From Catonia carolina (Eukaryota; Arthropoda; Insecta; Hemiptera; Achilidae), in NCBI GenBank assembly GCA_035578175.1, contig JAQMRL010000003.1, forward strand, positions 26,670,672 through 26,734,671: DNA of 64,000 nucleotides, written 5' to 3'. Within the stretch, counting starts at the first letter, position 1. Every line of letters begins with the position of its first letter. Positions 10,793 through 21,224 of this stretch are shown here, piece after piece. The notes beneath the pieces were generated by a model, which searched no databases, was not told the origin of the DNA, and saw nothing but the letters and a program-made list of their open reading frames with translations. Position numbers and translations under genes: made by a program.

Positions 10793-11683
10793 TACTCGTA
10801 TATGTATACATTATAGAATATTAATTCGAAATGGAATGTAATTCTTTAAAAAAAATAATAACATTAAAATTAAAAATTATTATTTGGTGAATATATTGCA
10901 ACATATAAAACAAGTAACTTGCTCAGCTATAACGTTATAACTCCTGTTACTGTCTATATTTGAAAATATAAAGAGTATCCTAAAATGAATTTTTTAAAAT
11001 AGCGTTCTAATCGTTTGACTTTATTTTTCTACTTTACTGTAAATTCTAATTTACAATTTTGATAATTCGAGACATGGGTGTTTTTGGAGTGATATCAATA
11101 AAAAAATTTCATACAATGAACAAAAATATTACATAAATTTTAGAATTCAACAAACACAGAACGTGTCATTTTTTTTGGCTTCCACTTTATTTTTATTTAC
11201 AACTGTACATTTTTTTTTAAAGCACAACTAGTAAATGAGATGGAATGAATGAGAAATGGCGGGAATGTGACGTGATATGAATCGATCCCGTGACCGATTT
11301 CGGCGTGAAATTTTGCAAGGAATGAGATGCCAATATTTTTCAATGATAATGATTTATAAACTGTGATTTGTTTTTAATCAAATCAGCGTAATTACAATCT
11401 GTTCTGTTATAAAGAAACAAGAGCAATAAGTAATAAGGTTAACATTCAAAAGACAAATTTACAAAAACATTATACATTAATAATAATTTTTACAGATAAA
11501 CTTTTTGTAATTTAAAAATTTAATTTTGAAATGATTTAAAATTGAAAAAAAGAAAATATTTATGCACATAGCCTACACATAAAAATATCGAAAATAAAAA
11601 GTTAATTGTGTTCAAATCTGTTAAGTAAATCAAACTCATTGTATCTGTTAAGTCTTGTAAACGTATAGTCACTGTTGTCCAGT
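10793..11683. other. Unassigned AT-rich sequence
   Basis: No gene seen. The leftmost part of the split target of the BEL element lies here (11684-11688 is the TSD). The stretch near 11600-11680 may be 3' UTR of the jockey relic on the far side of the BEL insertion. Confidence 0.5.
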
Positions 11684-11688
11684 AAGCT

Positions 11689-12217
11689 TGGTAGCGCCGA
11701 TGCGAGCGTGGTGCGGTGCGTTTGTCCCCGTGCGGAGACAAAAAAACGAAACCAAACGAAGGATCCCGCGGGACCCTCCTCCAGAGCAGTGGACTGTATG
11801 CGTTGCGCTTGATGTTGCGCGTCTTGTGCCCTATTCATTTGGTTGACATACCCGGAATGCGATGTGAAGAAAAATACAAAATTAAGCAGCCTCTTACCTC
11901 CTTTTCCAGGGTGAATCGAACTCGTGATGAGTGGGGGGGTAAAAGGGGATAGACAGGAATAAGGGATAGGTATACCCACTATACTGCTGTCTTCTTCCAA
12001 AGAGCGATTTCTTCATATGAATTTCCGGTTGTAAGCCGTTTTCCGGGTGCGCGTATAGGCGTGCGGTTCATAAAGCGTGGCGGCGCACTACAATAAAAGC
12101 TGCGGACCGACTGTCTCCGGCGCGTACTGGCGAGCGAGTGTGTCGTCAGCTGCTACGACATAAACGATAGTGGCGCCCTCAACCTTTCAACTATAAATTC
12201 AAATTGTGGCGCAACCA
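11689..12217 (-). repeat. 3' LTR of the BEL/Pao element
   Basis: This 529-bp LTR starts TGGTTGCGCC on the minus strand and ends GGCGCTACCA, an imperfect inverted terminal pair. It matches the other LTR except at four substitutions and one G-run length change (GTGGGGGGGTAAAA here). Small frames on both strands inside it (for example 11602-12000) recur in the other LTR and are not genes. It should carry the polyadenylation signal, which I did not localise. Confidence 0.95.
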
Positions 12218-12232
12218 TTTCCCCCCGCCCTG
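12218..12232 (-). other. Polypurine tract of the BEL/Pao element
   Basis: Immediately upstream of the 3' LTR, the minus strand reads GGGCGGGGGGAAA, purine-only apart from one C. Position and composition match the plus-strand DNA primer of LTR elements. Confidence 0.8.
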
Positions 12233-12378
12233 AAAAGATCATTTTCAGCCAACATAAAACATAAAATAAATGCGGAACATGAAAAACAAAAGAAAACAAA
12301 AACAAATTTCTTGGCGATGTGCAACTTGCACAAAGTTATTTACACTATATACAATTTTTTTTTATTTTACAAGAAGTA

Positions 12379-15300
12379 TTATTGCTGTGGCAAAGGACAA
12401 AGCTTTGTCACAGGACGTTTAAAAGAACCGCTACTAGAACGAACTAGAGCGACTCTAGCGATATTGTCAGATCCAGGGTAAAGTTCTTCGATTATTCCAA
12501 TTGGCCAGCGAAATGGTGGTAAATTGTCTTTATTTATAAGAACGACAGTACCCACATGGACGGGTTTCGAAGGCGTATTCCATTTTTCCCTGGTCTGAAG
12601 AGTATGCAAGTATTCCAATCGCCAGCGTTTCCAAAAATCTTGCACAAGTTTGTCAATTAATTGATAGCGAGTTAGCCTATTTACAGGAATAGAAGTTGTA
12701 TCTATGGCAGGAATATTCGTAAGCGGTTGTTGCAGCAAAAAATGAGCAGGCGTAAGCGGTGCAAGATCGTTTGGATCCGAGCTAAGAGCGCAGAGAGGAC
12801 GTGAATTGAGAAGAGCCTCTATTTGCGTGAGTACTGTTGACATCTCTTCAAATGTTAAAATTTGATTGCCAATTACTTTAAATAAATGTGATTTAACAGA
12901 TCTTATGTTGGATTCCCAAAGGCCACCAAAATGTGGCGCAGACGGAGGATTAAATTTCCATTCTTTTTTTCTGCTAGTCAGTTCGTTGTTTAATTTTGAC
13001 TTGTATACTTCGGAGTCCAAAAGGTCATATATTTCGTTCAATTGGGACTTTGCACCAATAAAATTTGTCCCGCAATCCGAGTACAATGTATGTATGGGAC
13101 CTCTTCTTGCAAGAAACCTCTTTAATGCACACATGAAGGCGTTCGTAGACAAGTCAGAAACCAGTTCAAGATGTATTGCTTTAACGGATAAACAAATGAA
13201 AATACAAATATATGATTTTTGAGAACGCACTCCTCTATTTTTTGACATCGTAGTATAAATGGGTCCAGCAAAATCAGTTCCAGTATGTAAGAATGGTTTA
13301 GATTCTGTAATGCGTGGCGTAGGCAGGTTTCCCATAAGTGGAAATGTATTCTTAGGTCGATATTTAAAACAAAAATTGCAATTTTGTAGGCGATGGCGGA
13401 CTACTCCTCTACCTCCAACAATCCAATATTTCTGGCGTAGCAAGGAAAGAACCAAATTGGGACCTGTATGAAAATTGACCTTATGAAATTTATCTATTAA
13501 TAAATCAACACAATGGTCATTCTTAGGTAATAAAATCGGATGCTTATGGTGATACTCCAAATTTGAATTGCGTAGGCGTCCTCCAACTTTAATTAGAGCG
13601 TCTTCATCTAGAAAAGGATTTAATTTTCGAATTTTAGGTGAAGTAAATTTTCCAATTTTCAAAGCAATGATATCTTTATTAAAATATTTCCGTTGCAGGT
13701 AGTGAATCAAGGAGCGTTCTGCATGTTCAATTTCAGCTACAGTGATCCGATTCCCATTACAGTGACTTCTGCGTATGAATCTCCAGACGTACGCCGTGGC
13801 ACGTAGAAGTTTGTCGTACGAAGAAAAGTAGTTTATCAGCTTCTGAAATGGATGTTCCTCTACCGTTGCAACAGCGATGACGGTGCGTCGTTCTTCTGGG
13901 CATTCTTCTCCAGCGTTGTTCCACTCGGCAGTAGGCCAAATCAGCGGGTCTTGGTGAAGCCAAGAAGGTCCAGCGAACCATAGCGGATGACTTATCAATC
14001 CCTTGGGTAATAATCCGCGTGACAAACAATCAGCTGGGTTTTCAGAACTTCTGATATGTCTCCAGTTAGATGCAGGAATTTTGTCTTGAATTACGGCGAC
14101 TCTGTTGGCGTCGAAGGTCTTCCAGCGTGCCGAAGGCGATGAAATCCACTGAAGGACGACGGTGGAGTCAGTGAAGGCGAATATCCTTTGAAATTTAAAT
14201 CTAGTGGAGTACGTTCGACCAACAAAGTGAACGAGCCGTGCGAGAAGAACAGCAGCGCATAACTCCAAGCGAGGTATGGACATAACTTTCTGCGGAGCGA
14301 CACGAGACTTAGCGCAAAGTAAAGAGACAATAACATTGTTATTATTAAGAATAGAGCGTACATACAAGACAGCTCCATAAGCCTTCTCTGACGCGTCCGA
14401 GAAACAAATTAAATCCGCGTTACAGTTGTGTTCTACGAATATATGTCGTGGTATTCTTATATTAGCAAGTAATGGAAGTTCTTCTTGAAACTCCTTCCAA
14501 ATTTTAACAGCTGGAAACGAAGTTGGAGCAGGATCATCCCAATCTAATTTCGAGTTCCAAAAATCTTTAATTAAAATCTTGGCAGTGATCGTAAGCGGTG
14601 CTAAGATCCCTAGTGGATCGAATATTCTTGCCAAAGAAGAAAGAACGGCACGTTTGGTGCAAATTGTATTTGGCGAATTAACTTTAAAGGTGAATTCATC
14701 AGAAGACGAGATCCACTGTAGGCCCAAGATTTTTATAGAGTCATTCTCTTTAAAATCAATAGCACAAGGAAAGCGTTTTTCTGCGGGAATTTTTTCTAAA
14801 ATTTTAACCGAATTAGTAGCCCATTTAACTAGCTCAAAACCACCGGCTTGAAACATACTTTCCAATTGCGAATATAAAAGCATGCAATCCTTTTCTGATT
14901 CTACGCTAGTTGCTAAGTCATCAATGTAAAAGTCTCTATCAGCTACTACGGCCGCGAACGGGTAATTATCTTTTTCTTCTTGCGCTAGCTGTTTTATTAC
15001 TCTTAACGCTAAAAAAGGCGCAGGTTTGACTCCAAATGTCACGGTATTGAGCGTCCAAGAACTAATTTCCTGGTCAGCGGAGAAACGCCATAGAATTTTT
15101 TGAAATTTTCTATGTTTGGGATGAATGAGTATCTGACGATACATTTGTCGAATATCAGCGGTTAACACAAATGGAAATAGTCGAAACCCTAGAAGGATAG
15201 CCGATAAATCAGTATGCAACTTAGCTCCCGTATATAAAATATCATTTAGTGATGTATTGTTGTCAGTTTTTGCGCTAGCATCGAAAACAACCCTCAACCG

Positions 15301-15405
15301 GGTACTAGTACTGTCTGGCTTCAAAACACAATGATGAGGTAAAAAACAACCATCAATAGTATCATCACATTTAGACATGTGCTCGCGATCAATATAATCT
15401 TGCAT
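12379..15405 (-). CDS. pol: BEL/Pao pol: reverse transcriptase, RNase H and integrase
   Basis: This 1,008-residue frame encodes the replication enzymes. The reverse transcriptase has the first catalytic Asp in LTADIRQMY (residue 84) and the YIDD box at 160-163. RNase H begins at FSDASEKAYGAVLY with Asp 337. The integrase zinc finger uses His 641, His 646, Cys 676 and Cys 679. The integrase triad is Asp 711 (GTDFAGPIY), Asp 777 (YSDCGTNF) and Glu 831 (FGGLWESN). No internal stop occurs. The frame stays open upstream to about 15474, but the ATG at 15405-15403 coincides with the point where the gag-protease frame would slip into it. The protein is probably made as a frameshift fusion rather than from this ATG. 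All catalytic residues are intact, consistent with a young copy. Confidence 0.93.
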   Translation of the reverse strand: MQDYIDREHMSKCDDTIDGCFLPHHCVLKPDSTSTRLRVVFDASAKTDNNTSLNDILYTGAKLHTDLSAILLGFRLFPFVLTADIRQMYRQILIHPKHRKFQKILWRFSADQEISSWTLNTVTFGVKPAPFLALRVIKQLAQEEKDNYPFAAVVADRDFYIDDLATSVESEKDCMLLYSQLESMFQAGGFELVKWATNSVKILEKIPAEKRFPCAIDFKENDSIKILGLQWISSSDEFTFKVNSPNTICTKRAVLSSLARIFDPLGILAPLTITAKILIKDFWNSKLDWDDPAPTSFPAVKIWKEFQEELPLLANIRIPRHIFVEHNCNADLICFSDASEKAYGAVLYVRSILNNNNVIVSLLCAKSRVAPQKVMSIPRLELCAAVLLARLVHFVGRTYSTRFKFQRIFAFTDSTVVLQWISSPSARWKTFDANRVAVIQDKIPASNWRHIRSSENPADCLSRGLLPKGLISHPLWFAGPSWLHQDPLIWPTAEWNNAGEECPEERRTVIAVATVEEHPFQKLINYFSSYDKLLRATAYVWRFIRRSHCNGNRITVAEIEHAERSLIHYLQRKYFNKDIIALKIGKFTSPKIRKLNPFLDEDALIKVGGRLRNSNLEYHHKHPILLPKNDHCVDLLIDKFHKVNFHTGPNLVLSLLRQKYWIVGGRGVVRHRLQNCNFCFKYRPKNTFPLMGNLPTPRITESKPFLHTGTDFAGPIYTTMSKNRGVRSQKSYICIFICLSVKAIHLELVSDLSTNAFMCALKRFLARRGPIHTLYSDCGTNFIGAKSQLNEIYDLLDSEVYKSKLNNELTSRKKEWKFNPPSAPHFGGLWESNIRSVKSHLFKVIGNQILTFEEMSTVLTQIEALLNSRPLCALSSDPNDLAPLTPAHFLLQQPLTNIPAIDTTSIPVNRLTRYQLIDKLVQDFWKRWRLEYLHTLQTREKWNTPSKPVHVGTVVLINKDNLPPFRWPIGIIEELYPGSDNIARVALVRSSSGSFKRPVTKLCPLPQQ

Positions 15406-17555
15406 AAATTTTGATAGTCGATCTTTAATTGGGAATTTAATTCTAATCTCCTTTCCAAATTTAAAAACCTCTTTTCACATAAGAAACGAGAATTTCCTAA
15501 TACAGGGCGATTGTTCTTAAAAGGCAAAGAAACTATAAAGCGACCAGAGTCGTTACGAGAAAAAGTATCTACAAAAATTTGCTCACAAATTTTTTCATCT
15601 TCATTAAAATGTTCGACCTTCGGAATTTCTTCTAAATCCCAAAACTTAGATACCAATTTTTCTAGTGGAACTTCAGTGGTGGTACAAAAGACTTGACTAT
15701 CAGGAGGTGTAACAGTATCTTCAATTTTTCCCATGACAATGTACCCCAAATTAGACTGAAGAGCTATGGGGGTATTAGGAGGGCCGATGATTTTTCCTGG
15801 TCCTATGAGATACGGAAATAATTCAGCTCCTATAAGCATGTCAATTTTTCCAGGTTTATGAAAATCTTCATCAGCGAGTGTTACACCTTGCAAGTGTGAA
15901 AGTAAACCTAACGGAATAGATACGGTAGGTAAGTTATCCGTAATTTTATCCACAACAAGAAAATTCAGAGAGTAGCGATCTTGTGAATTAGAACGAGAAG
16001 AAAAGCTTGCTTCAGTGCAAAATTTTACAGATTGTGCAAACGCACCGATTCCCCGAACAGAAGTTTGAATTTTATTTTTCACTAGCATCAGTCTTTTACA
16101 GCAATCAACAGTAAGAAAATTAGATTGGCTGGCAGAATCTAAAAGAACTCGGACCACATGAGGATTCCCTAGAGTATCGTAGACATTTACTTTAGCAGTT
16201 GATAAAATAATAGAGTTTGAAATACGTTGGCCTACGTTAGCACAAGCCAATGTTTGCGGACTGTCTGATGTTTTATTCAACGATACTGAAGAGTTACTTG
16301 ATCCCTGAGCGCCAATTACATTAGACGACAATAATTGTAATGGTGAAGTTGATACCCGTGGGTTTGAAGACTCGACACTAGATTTTAAAAAATGAAGCGT
16401 AGTATGATGTTTTTTATCACAGACGGAACACCTATTTCTTGACTTACATGCGGTCGTATTATGCATTTGAGATAAACAATTAATGCATAAGGATTTATTT
16501 TTTGCAAAGTTATACCTTTCAGGGGGGCTTAACTTCTTAAATTCAGAACATGAATAAACAGCGTGGTCTTGAGATTTATTGCAAACAGGACAAGTCGCCT
16601 TTGAATTTGATTTAAAATATTTTGAATTAGGTGATTTATTCACAACAAATGAATGCGTAATCTTAGATTTAGGGTGAGCAATTCGTGATAATGCATTTGA
16701 ATGTTTTTTAATAAAATTCACAAGTTGAATAAAAGTTGGTATGGTCTTGTCAACAAGAGTCATTTCAAAATCATGTACAGTTTGAGAATCAAGTTTATTT
16801 AGCGCTAAATGCACAAATATAAAATCATCAAGATTATTAATATTAAGCCGTTTTATAGCTTCAATAGGTGCAACAAAATTTTGTAAAAATGTGTCTAAAT
16901 TATTAGCTGACTCAGACGTTATAATTTTAAATTCAAAAATTTGCTTTAAATAAGCTGTAGCGAGACTTCTTGGGTCCTGATATTTTTCTAACAGCGTTGA
17001 CCAAATAATTTCATAGTTTTCAGCCAACGGAGGTATTCCAGAAACTAAAGCTAAAGACTTTTTTGTAAGCTTACTAGTTAAATAACGAATCTTGTCAGCT
17101 TCTGTTAACTGTGCGTTATCATGAATTAAAGATTTAAAACTTTGATAAAAAATCGGCCATTCGTTAAATTCGCCCGAAAATGACGGTAATTCTAGCGTAG
17201 GTAGTCTAACCTTTGGTTTCACAAGTTCAGTTGAAACAGCTGGTTTGTTATCTAGTTTTTGTTTATTTATGTTATTATAAGAAACTACAACAGCACAATA
17301 CATTTCGTCAAATGCATTTATGGGTTGAAAATTAGGGCTAGCATCAGCATTAATTTCTAAATTCAGTTCATTTATTTTATGAATAACTTGTTCAAATTCG
17401 ATTTTAGTCGATTCTAGCGACTGAAATAATATTAAAAAATTATTTCTTATTTTACTGTCGTTAAGATTCTCTATCATATCATATAAGCGTTGAATTCTTT
17501 GAAACAAAGTTTCCTTTTTTGCCTCAAAAACTTTCAAGTCCTTTTTAGCTGACAT
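15321..17555 (-). CDS. gag-pro: BEL/Pao gag-protease polyprotein
   Basis: This 744-residue frame holds the structural protein and protease. Residues 1-110 are charged and helical. A capsid-like region follows from FSGEFNEWPIFYQSF (126-140) to about 290. Three cysteine knuckles lie between 322 and 379 (CPVC, CINC, CSVC, with the usual His). The aspartic protease is at 460-560, with LLDSASQ giving Asp 473, where Ser-Ala replaces the more usual Ser-Gly. The block DMLIGAELFPYL near 570 and SNLGYIVMG are hallmarks of BEL/Pao proteins. The last 25 or so residues after the frame-change point are random-looking and hydrophobic, as expected if translation normally leaves the frame at 15405-15411. The ATG at 17555 fits the family start. 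Confidence 0.93.
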   Translation of the reverse strand: MSAKKDLKVFEAKKETLFQRIQRLYDMIENLNDSKIRNNFLILFQSLESTKIEFEQVIHKINELNLEINADASPNFQPINAFDEMYCAVVVSYNNINKQKLDNKPAVSTELVKPKVRLPTLELPSFSGEFNEWPIFYQSFKSLIHDNAQLTEADKIRYLTSKLTKKSLALVSGIPPLAENYEIIWSTLLEKYQDPRSLATAYLKQIFEFKIITSESANNLDTFLQNFVAPIEAIKRLNINNLDDFIFVHLALNKLDSQTVHDFEMTLVDKTIPTFIQLVNFIKKHSNALSRIAHPKSKITHSFVVNKSPNSKYFKSNSKATCPVCNKSQDHAVYSCSEFKKLSPPERYNFAKNKSLCINCLSQMHNTTACKSRNRCSVCDKKHHTTLHFLKSSVESSNPRVSTSPLQLLSSNVIGAQGSSNSSVSLNKTSDSPQTLACANVGQRISNSIILSTAKVNVYDTLGNPHVVRVLLDSASQSNFLTVDCCKRLMLVKNKIQTSVRGIGAFAQSVKFCTEASFSSRSNSQDRYSLNFLVVDKITDNLPTVSIPLGLLSHLQGVTLADEDFHKPGKIDMLIGAELFPYLIGPGKIIGPPNTPIALQSNLGYIVMGKIEDTVTPPDSQVFCTTTEVPLEKLVSKFWDLEEIPKVEHFNEDEKICEQIFVDTFSRNDSGRFIVSLPFKNNRPVLGNSRFLCEKRFLNLERRLELNSQLKIDYQNLCKIILIASTCLNVMILLMVVFYLIIVF
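15405..15411 (-). promoter_or_regulatory. Candidate -1 ribosomal frameshift heptamer between gag-pro and pol
   Basis: The minus strand reads A AAT TTA with AAT and TTA as gag-pro codons (AAT starts at 15410, exactly 715 codons from the ATG at 17555). This is the X XXY YYZ pattern; A AAU UUA is the Rous sarcoma virus gag-pol slippery site. A -1 slip makes the next codon the ATG at 15405, in the pol frame. I see no strong hairpin 5-9 nt downstream. A one-base loss in the adjacent four-A run would give the same layout. Confidence 0.5.
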
Positions 17556-18064
17556 TATGAATATTTAAGCAGAAAAAAGCGATAAAAATTATTATAAATC
17601 TTGTATGGGTTGTGACCACTTGAAATAAAGGTAATTTTATTCTAAATATGAATTTTATATTCACAAAAAAACTCAGTAATAGCACAGGCCGAAAATGTAA
17701 AAAACAAATTAAATGAATTAGCGTTGATACAAAAGTTCATTAATATTTATAGTATGAAAATATTTGACAGTAATAATTTAATTTAATTTGTAACGAAATT
17801 AAAATAATTTTAATTTGCATCGTTAGTAAATGATAACGAATTTTAATATTCCAATAGATAAGATAATGTAGTAGTTCAGTGCGGCGTACTTTGAACAATT
17901 TATAGATTAAACGTAAATTGTTTTTCAAAACTTTCTTGAATAAACCAGCAAGAAATTTTGCTTGCGTAAAAGTAAAAATAATGAATTACTTCTTTTTTCG
18001 TAACCAAATAAAAAATAGCACAATTTCGATTGTTCGAAAAATCCGGGCCGAGAGTACCAAACAA
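17556..18064 (-). other. BEL/Pao 5' leader with primer-binding site (18043-18059)
   Basis: Five bases inside the 5' LTR, the minus strand reads TGGTACTCTCGGCCCGG, starting with TGG complementary to a tRNA CCA end. The plus strand continues upstream with TTCGA, resembling a T-loop, so complementarity may extend into the T arm. I could not name the tRNA. The remaining leader is AT-rich with no frame of note. Confidence 0.75.
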
Positions 18065-18592
18065 TGGTAGCGCCGATGCGAGCGTGGTGCGGTGCGTTTG
18101 TCCCCGTGCGGAGACAAAAAAACGAAAACAAACGAAGGATCCCGCGGGACCCTCCTCCAGAGCAGTGGACTGTATGCGTTGCGCTTGATGTTGCGCGTCT
18201 TGTGCCCTATTTATTTGGTTGACATACCCGGAATGCGATGTGAAGAAAAATACAAAATTAAGCAGCCTCTTACCTCCTTTTCCAGGGTGAATCGAACTCG
18301 TGATGAGTGGGGGGTAAAAGGGGATAGACAGGAATAAGGGATAGGTATACCCACTAAACTGCTGTCTTCTTCCAAAGAGCGATTTCTTCATATGAATTTC
18401 CGGTTGTAAGCCGTTTTCCGGGTGCGCGTATAGGCGTGCGGTTCTTAAAGCGTGGCGGCGCACTACAATAAAAGCTGCGGACCGACTGTCTCCGGCGCGT
18501 ACTGGCGAGCGAGTGTGTCGTCAGCTGCTACGACATAAACGATAGTGGCGCCCTCAACCTTTCAACTATAAATTCAAATTGTGGCGCAACCA
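18065..18592 (-). repeat. 5' LTR of the BEL/Pao element
   Basis: This 528-bp LTR carries promoter function by position. It is bounded by TG/CA and followed by the right-hand TSD AAGCT (18593-18597). Frames across it (17900-18463 and others) are repeats of the same non-genic frames seen in the 3' LTR. Confidence 0.95.
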
Positions 18593-18686
18593 AAGCTAAA
18601 GTAACTATGATGGATGTTTTTTTTATATGAAATGTTTTTTTGTTTTTATGAATTCACACAAGCATGACAAGTTAAATTGATTTTTT

Positions 18687-18974
18687 TTATGGTGGTCGGA
18701 GAAGATCCATATTACACCTTCGTTTCAGTCGTCTGTTAACACGGAGATCGTTAGTTGAAAGAGATTGGACATTTGGATTTATGTGGTCAATTTTCTTCGT
18801 GTGTAATGAGTTGTATGTTGCATTGGAAATGTCTCGAACCGTTGGTATTTTCAGGTCTTTGTGAAGGGTATGATTGGTTACGTAAAAAGGTGCGTTTGTT
18901 ATTGCTCTAAGTGCTTTTGACTGGTGTCTTTGAAGAATATTCCGTGTTGTATTGTGACAGGCTCCAAAAATTGG
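18687..18974 (-). pseudogene. Jockey-clade reverse transcriptase C-terminus, 5'-truncated
   Basis: Ninety-six codons stay open on the minus strand to a natural stop at 18687. They read NTTRNILQRHQSKALRAITN, then APFYVTNHTLHKDL, ending RLKRRCNMDLLRPP. This matches the C-terminus at 4091-4348 in layout (QSK-LR, YV-N--LH-DL, RLKRRW). It is only a stub. The 3' UTR heads left and appears to be interrupted by the BEL element, which would make the BEL insertion the later event. Confidence 0.85.
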
Positions 18975-19179
18975 TCAAATTTAAATAATTTTTTTATCGG
19001 CTTTATTTTAATTTTAATATTTTCATTTACAAATCGCTTAGGTCTTCTTTATCATTAATTGTACTTTCTTCAAAGGAAGTTGCAGTTAACAGACTATACT
19101 AATTGAGTATAGTATTATATAGTATAGAGTACGGTTAATAAAATAGTAATAGTAATAGTATTACTATTTTCCTTTTTAC

Positions 19180-19330
19180 AAGGTCCATTATCAGCTTGTC
19201 AATAATTGACTACAGTGGGTAATAAAACAGCAACAGTAGCTTATAACATGTTATAAGTTCCAAGCTCTCCGATAATCGAAGCGGAGACCTTTCAATTAGT
19301 AGTCTGGCTTCTTACTGCTAGGTCTTGAAG
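19180..19330 (-). repeat. Old copy of the type 1 SINE
   Basis: Words in order match the copy at 7328-7493 in the same orientation: CAGCTTG, CTACAGTGGGT, TAGCTT, ATAAGTTCCA, then a worn B box and head ending GCTAGGTC. Divergence is high, so boundaries are approximate. Confidence 0.5.
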
Positions 19331-20625
19331 GCAGCAAAAACACACTGTGGCATTAAATAGAACATCTTTTAAAATTAGAACGCATTATTTATTGTAGTTT
19401 AGAATAGAATATACCTATTTTAAAAAATTGCAAAAACAAAATAATTTTTTTAATTAAAAGTTTTCACAAAAATGTTTTTGTTCTCCTCTACCGATTAAAT
19501 TTTCTTCGATCTCTATTACAATAATTCATTTACTTGTACTGATGTATGACCGTTAGAAATGAAATCCTTTTTTTCTAGTCCTTTATTAAAAATTTTAATC
19601 TAAACAGGGAAATCGTAAATGAAGTTAACGTACTCTATTTGAAATTTATCTACGTGAGATTTTTTCTTTAACAATTTCTTTATCCTCTTTCCAGTTTTTC
19701 AAAGGATTACATTTTTTATTTTGAAATAGGTAACCTGAAAATTTACGAATTGTTTAAAAGTTAAATAATATATAATCAACAGGTTCGGATGTTAACTTCA
19801 CTGTAAAAAACTGTATTTAGTTATTTTTCAGAGTTTTTATAATTAAGTTGTAAACAATTTATGGGAATTCATCTCAGAGTTTAATTTTCTTTGTTAATTA
19901 AATAACCACTGTGTATTTATACTTGCAGTAAAAATTTGACAAAAAAGATTGTATACATGTAAAAGCTTTTCATAAGCTTACAAGTTGTAATAATAACTGA
20001 CTGGATTATATATTTTATTAAACATTCAAAATTAAGTTCATCTGTATATGCAATTAATTCTTTACATTATCTTTTACTTAAACTCTTAGACCAAGAGTCC
20101 GTAAATTCTAATTTAGTTCATGGAATTATAATAGTAAACGACTATACTTTAGAAAAGTGATTACCTTTTGACTGAAATTTGTTTCAACCTCTTTAGCAGC
20201 AAAACCTTCATTACTAAAACAGCTTTCAATGGGTTTTCATTTCCAAACTTAACGATTTTACCGATTTCACTACTTATTCCCGATTACCATCTCGTACAAA
20301 TCGATACGTTCCAATCAGTAGAAAAATATGTTTTTATTTATTCAGCAAAATTAAAATAAATCACCTTAATTTTTGATTTTGTAAAAGTGATGACAATTTT
20401 GAGAATTGACTCCAAATTGAATCCACGATCACTAGGAATGTGCTAAGTAAATATTTCTTTAAATAAACTCTGATGATATAAAACTGAATTTTTGTAAAAT
20501 ACCTATGTATTTTTTAGACTATGATTTTCAAGTAAATTAAATTTTACTTGCAACATTTACAAATTTTTATCGTTCAAATTGAATTAATATAATCTTTAAT
20601 ATTCAATCACATTCTTTTCGAAAAT
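19331..20625. other. Unassigned AT-rich sequence
   Basis: No gene, repeat or RNA recognised. The 63-codon frame at 20168-20359 has no family resemblance. Confidence 0.6.
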
Positions 20626-21165
20626 TCAATGAGAGGGTCATTGAATTGGCACACAATTATAACTATCTTGGAACACTTTTAATGGCATACGCTTAACCGG
20701 ACCAATATACTTTAAAAAAATTTGGAAGAGGTACAACCATCATCAGAATGTTACACCATGTTTTGTGGAGTAATCATAAGTTTCGTGGCAATAAGAAGAA
20801 AATCATCCTTTGTAAGGTCACCTATTCATAAATAAGAAATTTGGGCTCTTTAACCAAGACTTCAAGGCTGAAATAATTAATCAGTTGACTGTGCTAGATC
20901 AAATTAAGGATGAAGACATTTGTAAGAAAAACAATATAAACTGTTATTAATTGAAAAAAGACAACCCGTCGGGCACGTTCGTCTGCAAATAATGGAATAG
21001 AAAAGGTTGCCACAAACAATTTTCTGTCGGTTTCACCTAGACGGATGAAGTGAGTACGATCCAAAAAAATTAAATAGATGGTGTTAAGAGAGCTATGGAA
21101 AAGAATGGTAAGGGATGACGGTGGGTTCAAAAGGAATGGCTTTTTGTGTTGCAGTAAATGGCTTA
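20626..21165 (+). pseudogene. Decayed RTE-like LINE reverse transcriptase C-terminal part
   Basis: Pieces appear across frames in the right order: HNYNYLGTL near 20650-20680, NKKKIILCKVTY near 20790-20825, EIWAL then LTKTSRLK near 20840-20870, and a C-terminal tail with GHVRLQIME ... RLPQTIF and KNGKGWRWVQKEW near 20960-21140. This order (YLG, KLK-Y, SEIW-LTK, W-GHV-RM, WEE-V) is that of RTE-type LINEs. Multiple frameshifts are present. Confidence 0.6.
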
Positions 21166-21224
21166 GTCTGCCATTATACAGCGGCTGCTTAAACAGCTGC
21201 TGTAATATTGATAATAAAAATTAT

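Larger units (their letters stand above)
11689..18592 (-). mobile_element. Complete BEL/Pao LTR retrotransposon, 6,904 bp
   Basis: Two near-identical LTRs (11689-12217 and 18065-18592) bound an internal region on the minus strand. In transcriptional order it has a primer-binding site, gag-protease frame, pol frame and polypurine tract. The 5-bp TSD AAGCT flanks both ends (11684-11688, 18593-18597), and LTRs begin TG and end CA. Four substitutions and one indel separate the LTRs over 528 bp, so insertion is recent. Gag-protease and pol lie in different frames joined at 15405-15411. No env-like frame is present. The family left an older solo LTR at 30402-30893. Confidence 0.95.

Noticed and set aside
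11602..12000. Minus-strand frame of 132 codons, with a similar one at 17900-18463
   Set aside because: Both lie in the two LTRs of the BEL element and are non-coding LTR sequence duplicated by reverse transcription.
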